Made by a program: the position numbers and the translations under genes. Source: Aurelia coerulea (lineage: Eukaryota; Cnidaria; Scyphozoa; Semaeostomeae; Ulmaridae). From it: 64,000 nt of DNA. Below the pieces are notes generated by a model, which was given only the letters and a program-made list of their open reading frames with translations, made no database searches and had not been told where the DNA came from. The stretch is from NCBI GenBank assembly GCA_039566865.1, contig CM076947.1, forward strand, positions 8,811,501-8,875,500, read 5' to 3'. This document shows, piece after piece, positions 1-10,781 of this stretch; position 1 is the first letter of the stretch; every line of letters begins with the position of its first letter.

Positions 1-150
1 TTCACACCATCTACAAATTTGAAGTAAATTTGGATGGGTTCCTTTCTGCTGTTGTAGTCAATTACAGTGCTGATGGATCAAACAAAAAGGATATTGAAAT
101 AAATACTTTCAAGAGTTTTACAGATGCCCTTGAGATGGCTGCTTATGACA
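1..150 (+). CDS. Partial exon of an unrecognised gene at the left edge
   Basis: The frame starting at base 3 is open from the window edge and runs into a good splice donor (GTAAGT at 151-156), so this looks like the 3' part of an exon that continues to the left. The translated piece contains HTIYKFEVNLDGFLSAVVVN and later a Phe/Thr/Asp/Ala-Leu rich helix-like stretch. I do not recognise the family. Nothing downstream up to 2.4 kb clearly continues it. Seen: the open frame and the donor. Inferred: that it is an exon. Confidence 0.3.
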
Positions 151-473
151 GTAAGTTATGTACCAATATGCAAATGAGCCCTGTCATGTTATTTCAAAAG
201 AATTCTCAAGAATAAGAAATCTTGTGCTTGTAGCTGCCACACTCTGCAGACTGGTTGCTCAGTGAAGGTCCCTTTTTATGGTCTTGAACTGCAGCAAACA
301 ACTCTGTATGTTTTTGGTTATACCAGAACCATGGGTGCTGTGTTAGTTTCAGGGAGGTGGCATCAAATTTGTCTGCATCTTGCAGAATAGGATTTTCTTG
401 TATCACTGGTTTTCTTCACTTTATCTTTGTGCCTGGTGAATTCTGCAAAAATCATTTACATTTCGGGACTCCC

Positions 474-930
474 TAATTCAAGATTCAAGATCCAAGATCC
501 AAAGATCGGGAATTCAAGATCCAGAATGAAACACCCTAATTCAAGATCCGGAATTCAAGATGAAAATGAAACACCCTCCCTAATTCAAGATCCAGAATTC
601 AAGATTCCAAATGAAATACCCTAATTCAAGGTCCAGAATTCAAGATTCAAAATGAAATACCCAAATTCAAGATCCAGAATTCAAGATTCAAAATGAAACA
701 CCCTGATTCAAGATCCAGAATTCCAGAATCTTGAATTCCGAATCTTTGGATCTTGAATCTTGAATTCCAGATCTTGAATTAGGGTGTTTCATTTTGAATC
801 TTGAATTCCGGATCTTGAATTAGGGAGGGTGTTTCATTTTGAATCTTGAATTCTGGATCTTGAATTAGGGTGTTTCATTCTGTACCTTGAATTCCCGATC
901 TTTGGATTTTGGATCTTGAATCAGGGAGTC
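474..930. repeat. 40-bp minisatellite in two opposed arrays
   Basis: Bases 474-720 repeat a unit of about 40 bp built from ATTCAAGATCCAGAATTCAAG and AATGAAACACCCT. Bases 721-930 carry the same unit as its reverse complement (TTGAATCTTGAATTCCGGATC, TTAGGGTGTTTCATTTTG). The two halves form one long imperfect hairpin. The same unit returns as a one-direction array at 61046-61425. Confidence 0.85.
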
Positions 931-2452
931 CCTTAAATTTCAGGAGGCTTTAACTTTCATTATCACTTTTGAAGAAACCAGAGATGAACGATATTAAAGC
1001 TTGATTGAAAGGCAAAAGATTTCCATATAATTGAAGTCACACCATGTGATCAACTTCATTCCTGCCGAAAAACCTATTCTATGGAACCTACAGTACTGTT
1101 TATACTAGAACGAATGTCTTCTGCATTGTCCATGACTTGCTTGAAAGTCACATGGCATTGTTTTTGCAAACTGTTTGATATCTTGATGTTTTGTCTCAGG
1201 TGAAAATATTGGAATCAAGATTTGTGATGTCCTACATTTCATAACTGGTTGCTCGGCTTCTCCACCCCTTGGATTTGCAAATAACATTACTGTTGACTTT
1301 CTGCACTCTTGCTGCCATGGATGTATGTGCAGACCAACTGCATCAACATGTGCACTTAACCTTACTCTGCCTGTTCATATTCAGGATGCAAGCCAAATGC
1401 AGGAGCTTTTGGTGTCTGCCTTGAAGGACTGCAAAGGATTTGGCAAGATTTGAATTACTTGATAACATCATTATACCACAGAATATAGTTATGTTCTCAT
1501 GACATGATACCTGATGACCCAAAAAGAAGAGAACTACAAGCAAAATTCTGCTCCCCAAAAAAGTATTGTCATTACAAATAGATATCACCACAAACTTTTT
1601 GAGACCAGGCAGTTCTAAAAGTCATCAAAAGCAAGGGCAAGACCATCACCATAACACCTTTTGCACTAGGTTGGGAGTAAGCATTTCTAATTGAACAGAG
1701 AGAAGTTTCCTTTTGGTATGCCAGATGCAGATCATGCAAAATATTTCAGGGGCAAGCAAGATTCTAATAACACAAAACGACTTTATTTTGGTTCATCTAC
1801 TGTAAACTTACTTTCATATTCTCATGATGAAATTTCCATTGTGGGATAGAACTGCAGGTATAGAACTGATCCCCATTTTGTAGACATTTGAAGGGTTCTA
1901 GTTTTGCCTGGTTTCACTAAACCAATGTGTTTGCTAATTTGGTCTGTAGATACAGTACAAATTACAAAAACATTTGTGATCTATACAGTACGCAGTTGAT
2001 AACTTTACATTGTGAAATTAACTGTTATACACTTTTTGGGCCAGCAAGGTTCATGTTCTGTTCTTTGCTGTTCATGTTCTGTTCTGTTCTGTTCTGTTCA
2101 TGTTCATAATTCAATGGCAAAGGCCGATCTCCATTAAAGCGAATTGTAGTGATTGGTTTGTGAGATCACAGGTTAAAATAACCGTGTGAAAATAGATTGA
2201 AATGGGAATTGAAATTTTGAGTCAAATTGTATAACTTTCGCTGGCGCTAGCTGAAAATTTCAAACAATTTGAGCTCCAGGGCGAACCGCAGTGACCTGCG
2301 GACTATCCGACCTGACCCGCCGACTACATGACCTGCTGACCCATGGATCCAGTAGCCGCTCAAAATGCTGTGATTGCTGACGATCGCTGTGATTCACTTT
2401 GACGGAGATTGGCCGTAAGACAGTGGTTAGGGTATACTATCAGGGGCTTAAA
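931..2452. other. No gene seen; short GTTCT run
   Basis: I see no supported gene here. A short GTTCT/GTTCAT simple repeat lies at about 2045-2105, and a GC-richer stretch with repeated GACCTG words at about 2280-2340. Small open frames on both strands carry no recognisable motif. Confidence 0.6.
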
Positions 2453-2454
2453 AT

Positions 2455-2914
2455 AGACCTTTTCGGAGATTTTGCCGCCATGTTGAAGAGTGGACAAGTT
2501 GGACTTTGTGACCCCACCATGTGGCGTAATGGCTGCCATTGCTCCCAAGCTGTGGTCTGTCTGATTTCTGAGAACAAACCAGTCTAGAATTCTTGTAATC
2601 GATCTTGGTGAGTACATATTACCTTTTAAATATATTTTTGCTTTCATTTGAACTCTACTAAAATTCTTTCAGCTGAATTAATGCAAGTAATACATAAAAA
2701 TGGTAGTTAGATTTAGGCCCAATTATTAAACTCTACCTAAGACCTTTTCTTCAACGTATCTTGGCTTAAAGCTAGTTTATTTCTGGATAATAACAAATTT
2801 TAATCCCCCCAGAATCATTTGTTGGTATTTATTTAGCTTATAAAATTGCAAATCGTTACACTTTTTATTGATATTATATTCCTTTATCAACCAGCTATCT
2901 GTTCTCGTATATGG
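2455..2914 (+). repeat. Left TIR of ISL2EU element A
   Basis: About 460 bp, matching the reverse complement of 6438-6894 with few differences, up to the words CTGTTCTC and ATGG. The long open frame of the nuclease starts inside this TIR, but its better start codon (2936) lies just beyond it. Confidence 0.9.
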
Positions 2915-2935
2915 TGGACATCAAAAGATTTTGAG

Positions 2936-4663
2936 ATGGGAGAGGAGACAGAGAAGACAATCAGTTATGATAAATTCCTTGCTCTTGGGACAAACAAACT
3001 GTCAGATTTCCTAGCAGTGAGAGGTTTAAAAACTTCTGGCACTCGTGTAGAGCTGGTTGCAAGAGCATTTGCAGCAGCAGAATTGAATATGCCTATCATA
3101 GCCACCTCTGAGGAGCAGCAACAAACACTTAAAGTTCAGTATGAGAAACTCTTGAATGATAGTGGGATTATTGATCCACGAGCGATTCCTGAGGATGAAA
3201 AAGTAGATGATATTACAAAATGGCCACCAGTCACTCTTGGTTGTATATTCAGCTTTATCTTGAAAGTGAAAGATTTTGACCGAGAATATATTGGTAAATA
3301 CAAAGATCAAAAGGCGTACTCTTACTTTGATAGTGGTTTCGTTGGTGCTATCCTCATCAATTTTCCAGACATAAAGCCAAACCATGCTCTTATATTCTGC
3401 AATGTAACTGCATCACAGTCTATCAACGTACAAAAAGAATTGTGGATATTGATCAACAAGCAGACAGGTGAAATTGTAGGCACAAGTCGCTGTTGCAATC
3501 ATGTGATAGCAGCCTTATATAAGATAGATCATGCAAAAACTCATGGATACTGTGATCCCCTCTGCACCTCAGTGCCATGTGGATGGAACAAGGCTAACAA
3601 AAGAAATGTAACTGGGAGGAAAATATCAGCAATTTATGTCAGAAAAAAAGAGAGATCAAATTTGGAAAAGAAGCGTGGTGCAAATTGTGAAGAAATAAGG
3701 TGTCAAGCATTGTCTGAATTTGATCCACGCATAGCATCACAGCGGAGAATAACAAATGAAGAGGTTTCAGATCTATTGGCCTCATTACATGAATGTTCCC
3801 CTTCTGCAGTTATCTTCAAGAGTATCGAAGAGCCTCACGACAGCACTTGCATGAAAACTTTGTGCATGTCTGAACTTGCCAAAAATTCAAAAGATGGAGA
3901 CAAAGACCAACAAGTTGAGCACTTTCTTCAAGGATTAGTCACAACTCAACAAGAGATAGAACAAATTGAACAGCTAACACGGGGTCAATCTGGAAATAAG
4001 TTATGGTTCAGAGCTAGAGAAGGTCGCTTAACAGCATCAAAGTGCCATGAGATCTATACCAAGGTTAATTCTTTAAGTCGGTCAAGAGGCCCAATCAAGC
4101 CAAGAACAACGCCATTGGTTGCATCAATAATCAATAGAACTAATGATCTCTCAAAATTGCCTGCTGTTAAATGGGGGATGCAGCATGAAGATGATGCATT
4201 GAAACAGTTTTATGCAACTGAAGCTGTGCAACACAAGAGCTTCAAACTAAAGAATTGTGGCATTTTCATTCACCATCAGTTCCCCTACATTGCAGCTTCT
4301 CCTGATGCCATATTAGAATGCAAATGTCATGGAAAGATAACAGTTGAAGTAAAATGCCCATTTTCAATCAAAGATCAAGCAGTTGATGATTCTTGTGATT
4401 TCCTAACAAAAGATGTCTCTGGCAAAATTTGCTTGAAAAAATCCCACAAATATTATACACAAGTAATTTCACAAATACATATTACTGATGCCAGGTTTGC
4501 ATATTTTGTGGTATGGACAAGCAAGGATATCTTGGTAACCAAAGTAGAACCAGACAAAGACTATTGGCAAAAAAGTCTTGAACAACTTGGTTGTGTTTTT
4601 CAGAAGTTTCATCTGTCCTGCCATGCTGGGCTTGAGGGAAATCGCATTTTGTGCCAAGTGTGA
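2936..4663 (+). CDS. SAP/YqaJ-type nuclease of ISL2EU element A
   Basis: This is the accessory nuclease of the element, presumably nuclear and acting on DNA during transposition. The frame is open from 2846, but I prefer the ATG at 2936 because earlier codons lie in the TIR and 2936 is followed at once by domain sequence. Residues about 22-50 form a SAP DNA-binding motif (LSDFLAVRGLKTSGTRVELV). A degenerate SWIM-like zinc site follows (RCCNHVIAALYKI). The YqaJ/RecB-like nuclease core lies at about residues 354-480: GRLTASKCHEI, GMQHEDDALKQFY, SPDAILEC and VEVKCPF carry the usual acidic and Glu-x-Lys catalytic positions. The reading frame then slips near 4616, so the C-terminal PHD finger is out of frame. 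Element B keeps SWIM, YqaJ and PHD in one frame and adds a protease. Domain calls are by motif recognition. Confidence 0.8.
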   Translation: MGEETEKTISYDKFLALGTNKLSDFLAVRGLKTSGTRVELVARAFAAAELNMPIIATSEEQQQTLKVQYEKLLNDSGIIDPRAIPEDEKVDDITKWPPVTLGCIFSFILKVKDFDREYIGKYKDQKAYSYFDSGFVGAILINFPDIKPNHALIFCNVTASQSINVQKELWILINKQTGEIVGTSRCCNHVIAALYKIDHAKTHGYCDPLCTSVPCGWNKANKRNVTGRKISAIYVRKKERSNLEKKRGANCEEIRCQALSEFDPRIASQRRITNEEVSDLLASLHECSPSAVIFKSIEEPHDSTCMKTLCMSELAKNSKDGDKDQQVEHFLQGLVTTQQEIEQIEQLTRGQSGNKLWFRAREGRLTASKCHEIYTKVNSLSRSRGPIKPRTTPLVASIINRTNDLSKLPAVKWGMQHEDDALKQFYATEAVQHKSFKLKNCGIFIHHQFPYIAASPDAILECKCHGKITVEVKCPFSIKDQAVDDSCDFLTKDVSGKICLKKSHKYYTQVISQIHITDARFAYFVVWTSKDILVTKVEPDKDYWQKSLEQLGCVFQKFHLSCHAGLEGNRILCQV

Positions 4664-4859
4664 AAAAGTGCTGTTGGAAGATTATGAAATAAAGCCAGAG
4701 GAAGAGCAACAGGAAAACAGTATCTGCTGTGATGAATGCGGATGTTGGTTTCATTACAATTGTCAAAATATTAAACTAAGTGACTATACACCTGAAACAG
4801 AATGGCTCTGTTACCAGTGCTTGGATTCTTTTGCAAGTGCAGAAATAGACCATATCTAG
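4617..4859 (+). pseudogene. PHD finger cut off from the YqaJ protein by a 1-base frameshift
   Basis: In the third plus frame this stretch reads CAKCEKVLLEDYE, then CCDECGCWFHYNC and WLCYQC, giving the Cys4-His-Cys3 spacing of a PHD zinc finger. In element B a PHD finger follows the YqaJ core directly and in frame. Here one extra base at about 4616 separates them. The break is therefore probably a recent mutation or an assembly error. PHD fingers usually bind histone tails, so a chromatin-targeting role is a fair guess. Confidence 0.75.
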
Positions 4860-4899
4860 ATATATGATTTATGCAAATAAATCAGTTTTTGATCACAAA

Positions 4900-6294
4900 T
4901 TAGACAACTAAAGGTTCTTTTAAGTTACAAAGTGAACAGCAAACTTTTACTATGTCATCACATATCGGCAAAAGTAAGAGACTTAATTCTGTCTTGAGAA
5001 TCCTGTAATCCTTCATGCGTTTGATTGCTTGCTCAACAAATATTCGAACATTTGCAATTTGTGAAGTTTCCTTCACATCACCCTCAGTCATCTGAACACC
5101 TTTTGCAGCACTTGGTGGTATGCATAGGGTGCATCTAACCATTGCCAAATCAGTCTTTATTTTGAATCCCCTGTCTGCCATTACTTGACTATATGGTTCC
5201 AGAATATCCAAGAAACCACTGTCACGCACTATAAAAACATCTGAACATCTTCCACCATAACCAGGGGATATCCAAGAAATGGCTCCTGTAGGAGTAATAC
5301 CAATTAAATATTTTATGGTGCAATGGTGTTTGTAGTCACTCCACAGTACTGCCTGAACCTCCAAGGAACTTGGGGTTTCAGTAAAGATCTCAGTGCAGTC
5401 TATGATGATCTGGACTCTAGGATAAAGCCGTTTAAAACAGGCTGGTAATGTGGCTGAAATTTGTCCCTTGGATGGCCAGACAATCAATACTCCAAGTTCT
5501 CGACTCATTAACTTGATCCAGGTAATGATGATCTGAGAAACCTTTCCCTGGGAAACTTGAAAGCGAAAGGCAAGATCATTTGTCAAAAGACCTAAGCGAA
5601 GCTTCATCATTACCATGAGAAACTCTTGATCAAGTCTGAGCTTTCTTGATGGCCCAGCCTTTTGAAATTCAATTTCAAAATCATCTTTAAGATTAACTTC
5701 TGCAGAATCTAGCAAGTTCTGTAACTTTTCATTGGCAGATTCTGCTTTCTTGCTTGACTTCATCTTCTTTATACCATCCCAATAAGTCATTACTGCAGCT
5801 TTTTTCTTCAAATGATTGAGAATAGCTGCACACTGAGGAAAGTTCTGGAATCCAGTGAAAAATCTCAAGTTGTATTCTTGGTTAAGCTGTTGTAAGTACA
5901 TTGGAACTGGTTCCTTAATTAGTAATTCTCCAACTTCCTCTTCGGTAAGGTCCTCTGTAAGAATCTTCTTTGTTGGGGCAACTGTTACTCGTTCAACTAA
6001 AACCCTTTTCCTTGGGCTTTTCTTCTCCCAGTCAGATACAGTTAGATGAAGGGTAGGATTGGGGTTGGCATTTGTTGGCTCTGCATCCTTGAAATGATTA
6101 GAACATACATGTGTCCACTTTCCTGCTATGAAATTTTGACGCCCTTTGGATATAAGGATACTCCATGCTCTTCTTCTTTCAGGGTCTTTTGGCAAAATGT
6201 GGAACTTCAAATTAGTAACATGCCCTTTCTTCAATATCAAATCCGGGTATCTGTCATCATTGTTGCAGGGTCCAACACAACAATGACGTCCCAT
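4900..6294 (-). CDS. THAP-domain DDE transposase of ISL2EU element A
   Basis: A 464-residue protein that should bind the element ends and catalyse cut-and-paste transposition. Residues 1-75 are a THAP zinc finger (start MGRHCCVGPCNNDD, then a Trp and CSNHF, the C2CH pattern). A helix-turn-helix-like stretch (FQVSQGKVSQIIITWIKLM) comes at about residues 240-265. The catalytic domain resembles the DDE_Tnp_4 family: first Asp in IIIDCTEIF at about residue 299, second in MADRGF at about 374, and Glu in FVEQAIKRM at about 421. The frame is intact and about normal length. Its 3' end lies 41 bases from the end of the converging PHD sequence. Confidence 0.88.
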   Translation of the reverse strand: MGRHCCVGPCNNDDRYPDLILKKGHVTNLKFHILPKDPERRRAWSILISKGRQNFIAGKWTHVCSNHFKDAEPTNANPNPTLHLTVSDWEKKSPRKRVLVERVTVAPTKKILTEDLTEEEVGELLIKEPVPMYLQQLNQEYNLRFFTGFQNFPQCAAILNHLKKKAAVMTYWDGIKKMKSSKKAESANEKLQNLLDSAEVNLKDDFEIEFQKAGPSRKLRLDQEFLMVMMKLRLGLLTNDLAFRFQVSQGKVSQIIITWIKLMSRELGVLIVWPSKGQISATLPACFKRLYPRVQIIIDCTEIFTETPSSLEVQAVLWSDYKHHCTIKYLIGITPTGAISWISPGYGGRCSDVFIVRDSGFLDILEPYSQVMADRGFKIKTDLAMVRCTLCIPPSAAKGVQMTEGDVKETSQIANVRIFVEQAIKRMKDYRILKTELSLLLLPICDDIVKVCCSLCNLKEPLVV

Positions 6295-6437
6295 TGCTGC
6301 ACCTAAAACAAGCAGAAAAATTTGAAAGTGAAAGGATGACCTATCTTTGAAAAATTACCATTAAATTATAAAAATTGATGTTGATAAAAGACATGATTCC
6401 TATCACTCCCTCGATTCTTCTCAGGGTCTAAAAAGCC

Positions 6438-6894
6438 CATGTATGAGAACAGATAGCTGGTTGATAAAAGAATATAATATCAATAAAAATTGTATTGATC
6501 TGCAATTTTATAAGCTAAATAAATACCAACAAATGATTCTGGGGGGATTAAAATTTGTTATCATCCAGAAATAAACTAGCTTTAAGCCAAGATACGTTGA
6601 AGAAAAGGTCTTAGGCAGAGTTTAATAATTGGGCCTAAATCTAACTACCATTTTCATGTATTACTTGCATTAATTCAGCTGAAAGAATTTTAGTAGAGTT
6701 CAAATGAAAGCAAAAATATATTTAGAAGGTAATATGTACTCACCAAGATCGATTACAAGAATTCTAGACTGGTTTGTTCTCAGAAATCAGACAGACCACA
6801 GCTTGGGAGCAATGGCAGCCATTACGCCACATGGTGGGGTCAAAGTCCAACTTGTCCACTCTTCAACATGGCGGCAAAATCTCCGAAAAGGTCT
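6438..6894 (-). repeat. Right TIR of ISL2EU element A
   Basis: Inverted copy of 2455-2914, ending CAAAATCTCCGAAAAGGTCT. The transposase start codon (6294) is 144 bases inside it, so the TIR may hold that gene's promoter. Confidence 0.9.
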
Positions 6895-6896
6895 AT

Positions 6897-7210
6897 TATT
6901 CGGTACTCAAGAGTACATTTGAAAACAAAAAATCTTTTGAAAGAGCCATCAAATGCATGTGACAAGCAATCTAGTTTCTAAAGAAAATAAAAGAAGGCCA
7001 CATGACATGACATGACTATGATTAATTATTATAAATAGTTTCTTAACATATACTTTCCCAGTACTAGAGTTTCTTAACTTATAGCGACGATCTGAGAGTT
7101 GAGTTTCTTATGGACAGTGTAAAAAATACCTGTATGCCCCCACACCCTCCATTAATGTTTGCCCTTTAATTTTTTTTTTGGCTATGGTGAACACCACTGC
7201 AGCACATGGT
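6897..7210. other. No gene; AGTTTCTTA-rich stretch
   Basis: There is no supported coding sequence. Copies of AGTTTCTTAAC at about 7040-7110 look like fragments of the TACACG-ended MITE family that is better preserved at 37836-40825. Confidence 0.5.
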
Positions 7211-7250
7211 ACTAAACGCCCAGGGAGGGTACTCAGGTATATTTGGGATA

Positions 7251-7719
7251 CAGTAGAAACCCGCATAAAAGAACCTGTTTTTATAAGAACCTAGAGGCTG
7301 AAATTCAATCTTTTAAACCCCCTAAGTAAGAACCTCTAAGAGGCTGAAACTGGGAAAGGTTCTTATGTAATAGCTTTCATGTAAATTATGAAAATGACCA
7401 GAATTTTTAGAATTCTTCACATTCTGATCAGACTTCTTCATTGGTACAAAAGATTTGTTCTCAAGGATTCTCAAGAATTCTCAAGGATTCTCAAGAATTC
7501 TCAAGGATTCTCAAGAATTCTCAAGAAATCTCAAGAAATCTCAAGAAATCTCAAGAATTCTTGGGCTGGAATACAGTGTTAATGTGTGCAAGGCCTGCTT
7601 GTATATAAGAACCTTTTTAAGAACCTTACAGGCTGGAATTTAGAATAGCAGCCATTTAATTAAGAACCTATTCAAGCTGCCCAGAAAAAACCTAGGTTCT
7701 TTTATGCGGGTTTCTACTG
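7251..7719. mobile_element. TA-flanked MITE inserted in another MITE
   Basis: It starts CAGTAGAAACCCGCATAAAA and ends GGTTCTTTTATGCGGG then TTTCTACTG, with TA on both sides (7249-7250 and 7720-7721), as for Tc1/mariner/pogo-type insertions. AAGAACCT words recur inside. A related element lies at 18725-19145. Confidence 0.8.
7461..7560. repeat. 10-bp tandem repeat AATTCTCAAG
   Basis: About ten copies of GATTCTCAAG/AATTCTCAAG, drifting to AAATCTCAAG at the right end, inside the TA-flanked MITE. Confidence 0.85.
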
Positions 7720-8139
7720 TAGGGGTGCTCAGGCTGGGGTACAACGCATAAACCCAAAAAATAATTTCTAGCATGAAAATAGACCCAAAAAAATAATTTT
7801 TCCGATCATACATACCCAAAAGTTATGAAGTCAGTATTTCAAATCTGCATAAAAGTGCTCTAACTGATTAGATTTCTCATAATGTGTTTGGATATTTATG
7901 TTATTTTATTTTAGTACTGTTACTTGACTCTAATTTTGTTTGTAACTTATGTTTTTCTCAATTTTTTTACTTTTTCTCATATTTGAGACCCAAAAAAGTA
8001 AGCCAGAATTTCTTGAACCCAAGAAAATAACTGTCCAAATCATTGACCCAAAAAAATAATCCTTGCCTAAATTTTAGACCCAAAAAAGTAACCTGAGCAT
8101 CCCTATCCTGAATATACCAGAGTACCCCCCCCCGGGACT

Positions 8140-9382
8140 AAAACGTTTCTTAACTTCACATGAAATTTTTTTTCTTTTCAGAAGCTAATTTCTTAATTGA
8201 GTTGTGACATAGCTTCAATGGAAGGGGTGGGGGTTTCATGTTGGCCTAGGTTGGCACTCATACCTTTGGTATCCCTGCTCTACTGGGGAGGAGCACAATG
8301 CTTGCAATGGTATGTTAATTCGGGTATTTCTAGTCACGTGATTGGCATCAGTTGATGCCATGTAGGTTTTCTCATGGTACCATGTCATACCACCAGCCAG
8401 GTATTGCGCCCAATCAAGTTAAATAGTTCATGATTGGCTGTCCTTATTTGGATAGTCCTCCATTTTGGCCTACAACGGTCTAGCCAAGGGTATCATTTTT
8501 GACAATATTGGTCTAGGGAACGGTAATGATATCATTTTTTGGACAAATTTGACAAAATTGTACCAAGAAATTGTCAAAATTGGTCTAGCCAAGGGTATCA
8601 TCTTCGTAAAATTGGTCCAAAAAATGGTCAAATTGGTCTAGCCAAGGGTACCATTTTCGTAAAAGTTAGTCTAGCCAACAACGGTACCATTTTGAATATG
8701 CTCGCGGCAGACCAAAATTTGGCCAATAACCCCCCCCCCCCCCTCCCCCTCGTTGCATGCTGTACCTCTTCAGTCACTATTCTTGAGTCAATGTGCGATT
8801 GCTGCTGCTAATCTTCTGCTTTTCCCCTCCCACCACTTCCCTTTAGCTTTATCTAGAACTAGGAATATTTATCTACCGTGTATTCTATTTGTTAATTTTC
8901 AGTTATAACTTGTTTTATGCGTAACGTGGGGAATTTTATGGTATGTCCGTTAGATTGTATTTCATAAATGAGTTTTCGCCTATAGCCCAACCCATGCCTA
9001 TTCTCTTGTCGCTCCTTCATTAGTAATATAATACATATTCGATTTTTGACAATTCTAATGCACTTGTTTATTATAAACCAATTTCTTATAAGAAAACAAA
9101 TTTTAACATCTACTCTGTACGCAATTTTTGCCTAATAATCATGAGTAAGTTTTGTTTACATCACAATGTAGGACCTTGACATTTTTTTAGGGAAGGGGGG
9201 CTAAATGAAAATATCAAAACGTAATGAAAATGAGCACTTTGTTCTTCAGCACGAAATGAAGACCACAAGTACAGGCCGAGAAATGAAGAAAAGTCTAAAA
9301 ACTGAAAAGAGGCAACAAATAATGGAATCGAGGCTAGTAATCGTTATCTTTCGTGGTAACGTCCTTTGCTGTTGATTCTTGT
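8140..9382. other. No gene; degenerate GGTCTAGCCAAGGGTATCAT repeats
   Basis: Bases 8478-8690 hold about five degenerate copies of a 40-60 bp unit with TTGGTCTAGCCAAGGGTA. Poly-C lies at 8730-8745. No coding sequence is supported. Confidence 0.5.
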
Positions 9383-9492
9383 TGGTGGTTGTGGGTCGTT
9401 GTGTAGGTCATTGTGGGTTGTTGTGGATCATTGTGGATCATTGTGGATCATTGTGGGTTGTTGCAGGTCATTGTGGGTCATTGTGGGTCATT
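9383..9492. repeat. 10-bp tandem repeat TTGTGGGTCA
   Basis: About eleven units of TTGTGGATCA, TTGTGGGTTG and TTGTGGGTCA in register. Confidence 0.85.
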
Positions 9493-9780
9493 CCTTACTT
9501 TAGTAAATACCTTCAGAAACTAGCAATTCTGTAACTGAACATTTTGAGAAAATGACGATATTTGAGTAGATGTACACCATCTGAAAGCACAAATCCCTCT
9601 TCTTTCCAATGCTATGCTGGATATGCATTTGTTAGAATGCTAAAGTAAGCTCCCATGAAGATTGGTGTTTGTCTATGTAAACGTCCTGTTACTTTTTGGC
9701 ATCTGAAGTACTGTATGTAGGCCATGCTTACGAAAATGTAAATTAAGCGATAAATAATTCAATTACAACAAAGCTGGATA

Positions 9781-9910
9781 CCCCCGGGGGGGGGGTACTT
9801 AGTATATTTTGCTGACGCCATGTGCACTCCTTTCCGGGTATCGTTTTCGCCTCTTTTTTCTAACGACGGGTATCAAAAGAAGGCAATTTTTCTGGATACC
9901 ATGGGAAAGA
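9781..9910. mobile_element. Solo end of a poly-G MITE
   Basis: CCCCCGGGG plus a G run and GGTACTTAGTATATT resemble the GGGTACTC... ends seen at 7219 and 8136. I could not find the partner end, so this is a fragment or a diverged element. Confidence 0.35.
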
Positions 9911-9986
9911 AGATAGATTGTGCTTCAAAAACAGTATAAAGTTGATTCATATTTCATCATTGGGTTGCGTTTTTCCCCGAAACACC

Positions 9987-10260
9987 TAGCCTACGCGTAG
10001 ACCCATTATTCCAAAGGAGGAAAGGGTCTACGAAACAAAGAGCAAAAGCTTGCTACTGAGGTTTCTAGATTTCTGGAAACTTAATTTATGCAGCCTTTGT
10101 TTCAGCCATAGAAATATTTCTTTTTCTATGGTTTCAACACGTTTCACAAATAATTTGAAAAGGGGATTAGAATGATTAATTGGGCGGCCGTAGCAAGCCT
10201 TTGCTCTTTGTTTCGTAGACCCTTTCCTCCTTTGGGATAATGGGTCTACGCGTGGGCTAC
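9987..10260. mobile_element. Fold-back MITE, 274 bp, with 70-bp TIRs
   Basis: Bases 9987-10058 and 10190-10260 are inverted repeats of about 70 bp (TAGCCTACGCGTAGACCC; AAGGAGGAAAGGGTCTACG). Flanks GAAACACC (left) and AAAACACC (right) suggest an 8-bp duplication with one change. Confidence 0.8.
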
Positions 10261-10781
10261 AAAACACCCTGCACTCTGTGTGTGCATAGTGATTGCTGCC
10301 CAACATAAAACAAATTAATTTTGTGAAATATCTCCTGTCGTCTTCAACTGAACCATGCCGTTGTTTCTGTAACAAGTTTGCGCAGGTACTGGAACTGTTC
10401 AAATGGAAGAAGATGGAATATTACATTCTTTTTTCCTTTTACTGCAGCACATTTCTTCTGTGTGTGAATATTCAATTATCTTTTTCAATTTTTCAATTGA
10501 AAGTGACAGAGATATTTGTCAACATCAACTGGCTCTTTGATGTCAAACAGAAATCACAGCACAAAAGCAGTGCAGAATACACAGTTTGCTTTCAACACAC
10601 ATACAGTAAGGTCCCATTTACCAACCGTACCAAAGTGCATTGCTGAAAAGGGACAAAAGCAAACAGTTCTGCGATTTTTTCATGGCAATAAAATCCATGC
10701 ATCAGTACAAACTTTCTAGGTCCTTGTTCTAGTTGGGCAAAGCAAGGAAGCACACACTTGTAGAAAATACAAGTTAACGGT
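10261..10781. other. No gene seen
   Basis: Overlapping small open frames on both strands share no motif I know. This is the 3' flank of the integrase gene. Confidence 0.4.

Larger units (their letters stand above)
2455..6894. mobile_element. ISL2EU-type DNA transposon, element A (4440 bp)
   Basis: The element starts AGACCTTTTCGGAGATTTTG and ends with its reverse complement, CAAAATCTCCGAAAAGGTCT. Both sides have the dinucleotide AT (2453-2454 and 6895-6896) as a 2-bp target duplication; TA with one base trimmed from each end is equally possible. The TIRs are about 460 bp and nearly identical. Inside are a YqaJ-type nuclease gene on plus and a THAP/DDE transposase on minus, converging tail to tail. 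From memory, this pair of proteins and a 2-bp duplication define the ISL2EU superfamily. Element B at 28698-34440 has the same layout and the same AGA...TCT, AT-flanked ends. Confidence 0.85.
7219..8136. mobile_element. MITE with GGGTACTC ends and an 8-bp target duplication, itself interrupted
   Basis: The left end (GAGGGTACTCAGGTATATTT) and right end (reverse complement GGGTACTCTGGTATATTCAG) are inverted repeats of about 50 bp. Flanks are ACTAAACG (7211-7218) and ACTAAAACG (8137-8145), a slightly altered 8-9 bp duplication as in hAT-like elements. The inner part is rich in GACCCAAAAAA. When the MITE at 7251-7719 is taken out, the left TIR continues without a break (GGATA then GGGGTGCTCAGG) to match the right one. 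There is no coding capacity. Confidence 0.75.

Noticed and set aside
474..930. Possible CRISPR-like array
   Set aside because: Units are directly tandem without unique spacers, and the genome is eukaryotic.
9383..9492. Telomere-like repeat
   Set aside because: The 10-bp unit TTGTGGGTCA is not TTAGGG-like and the array is short and internal.
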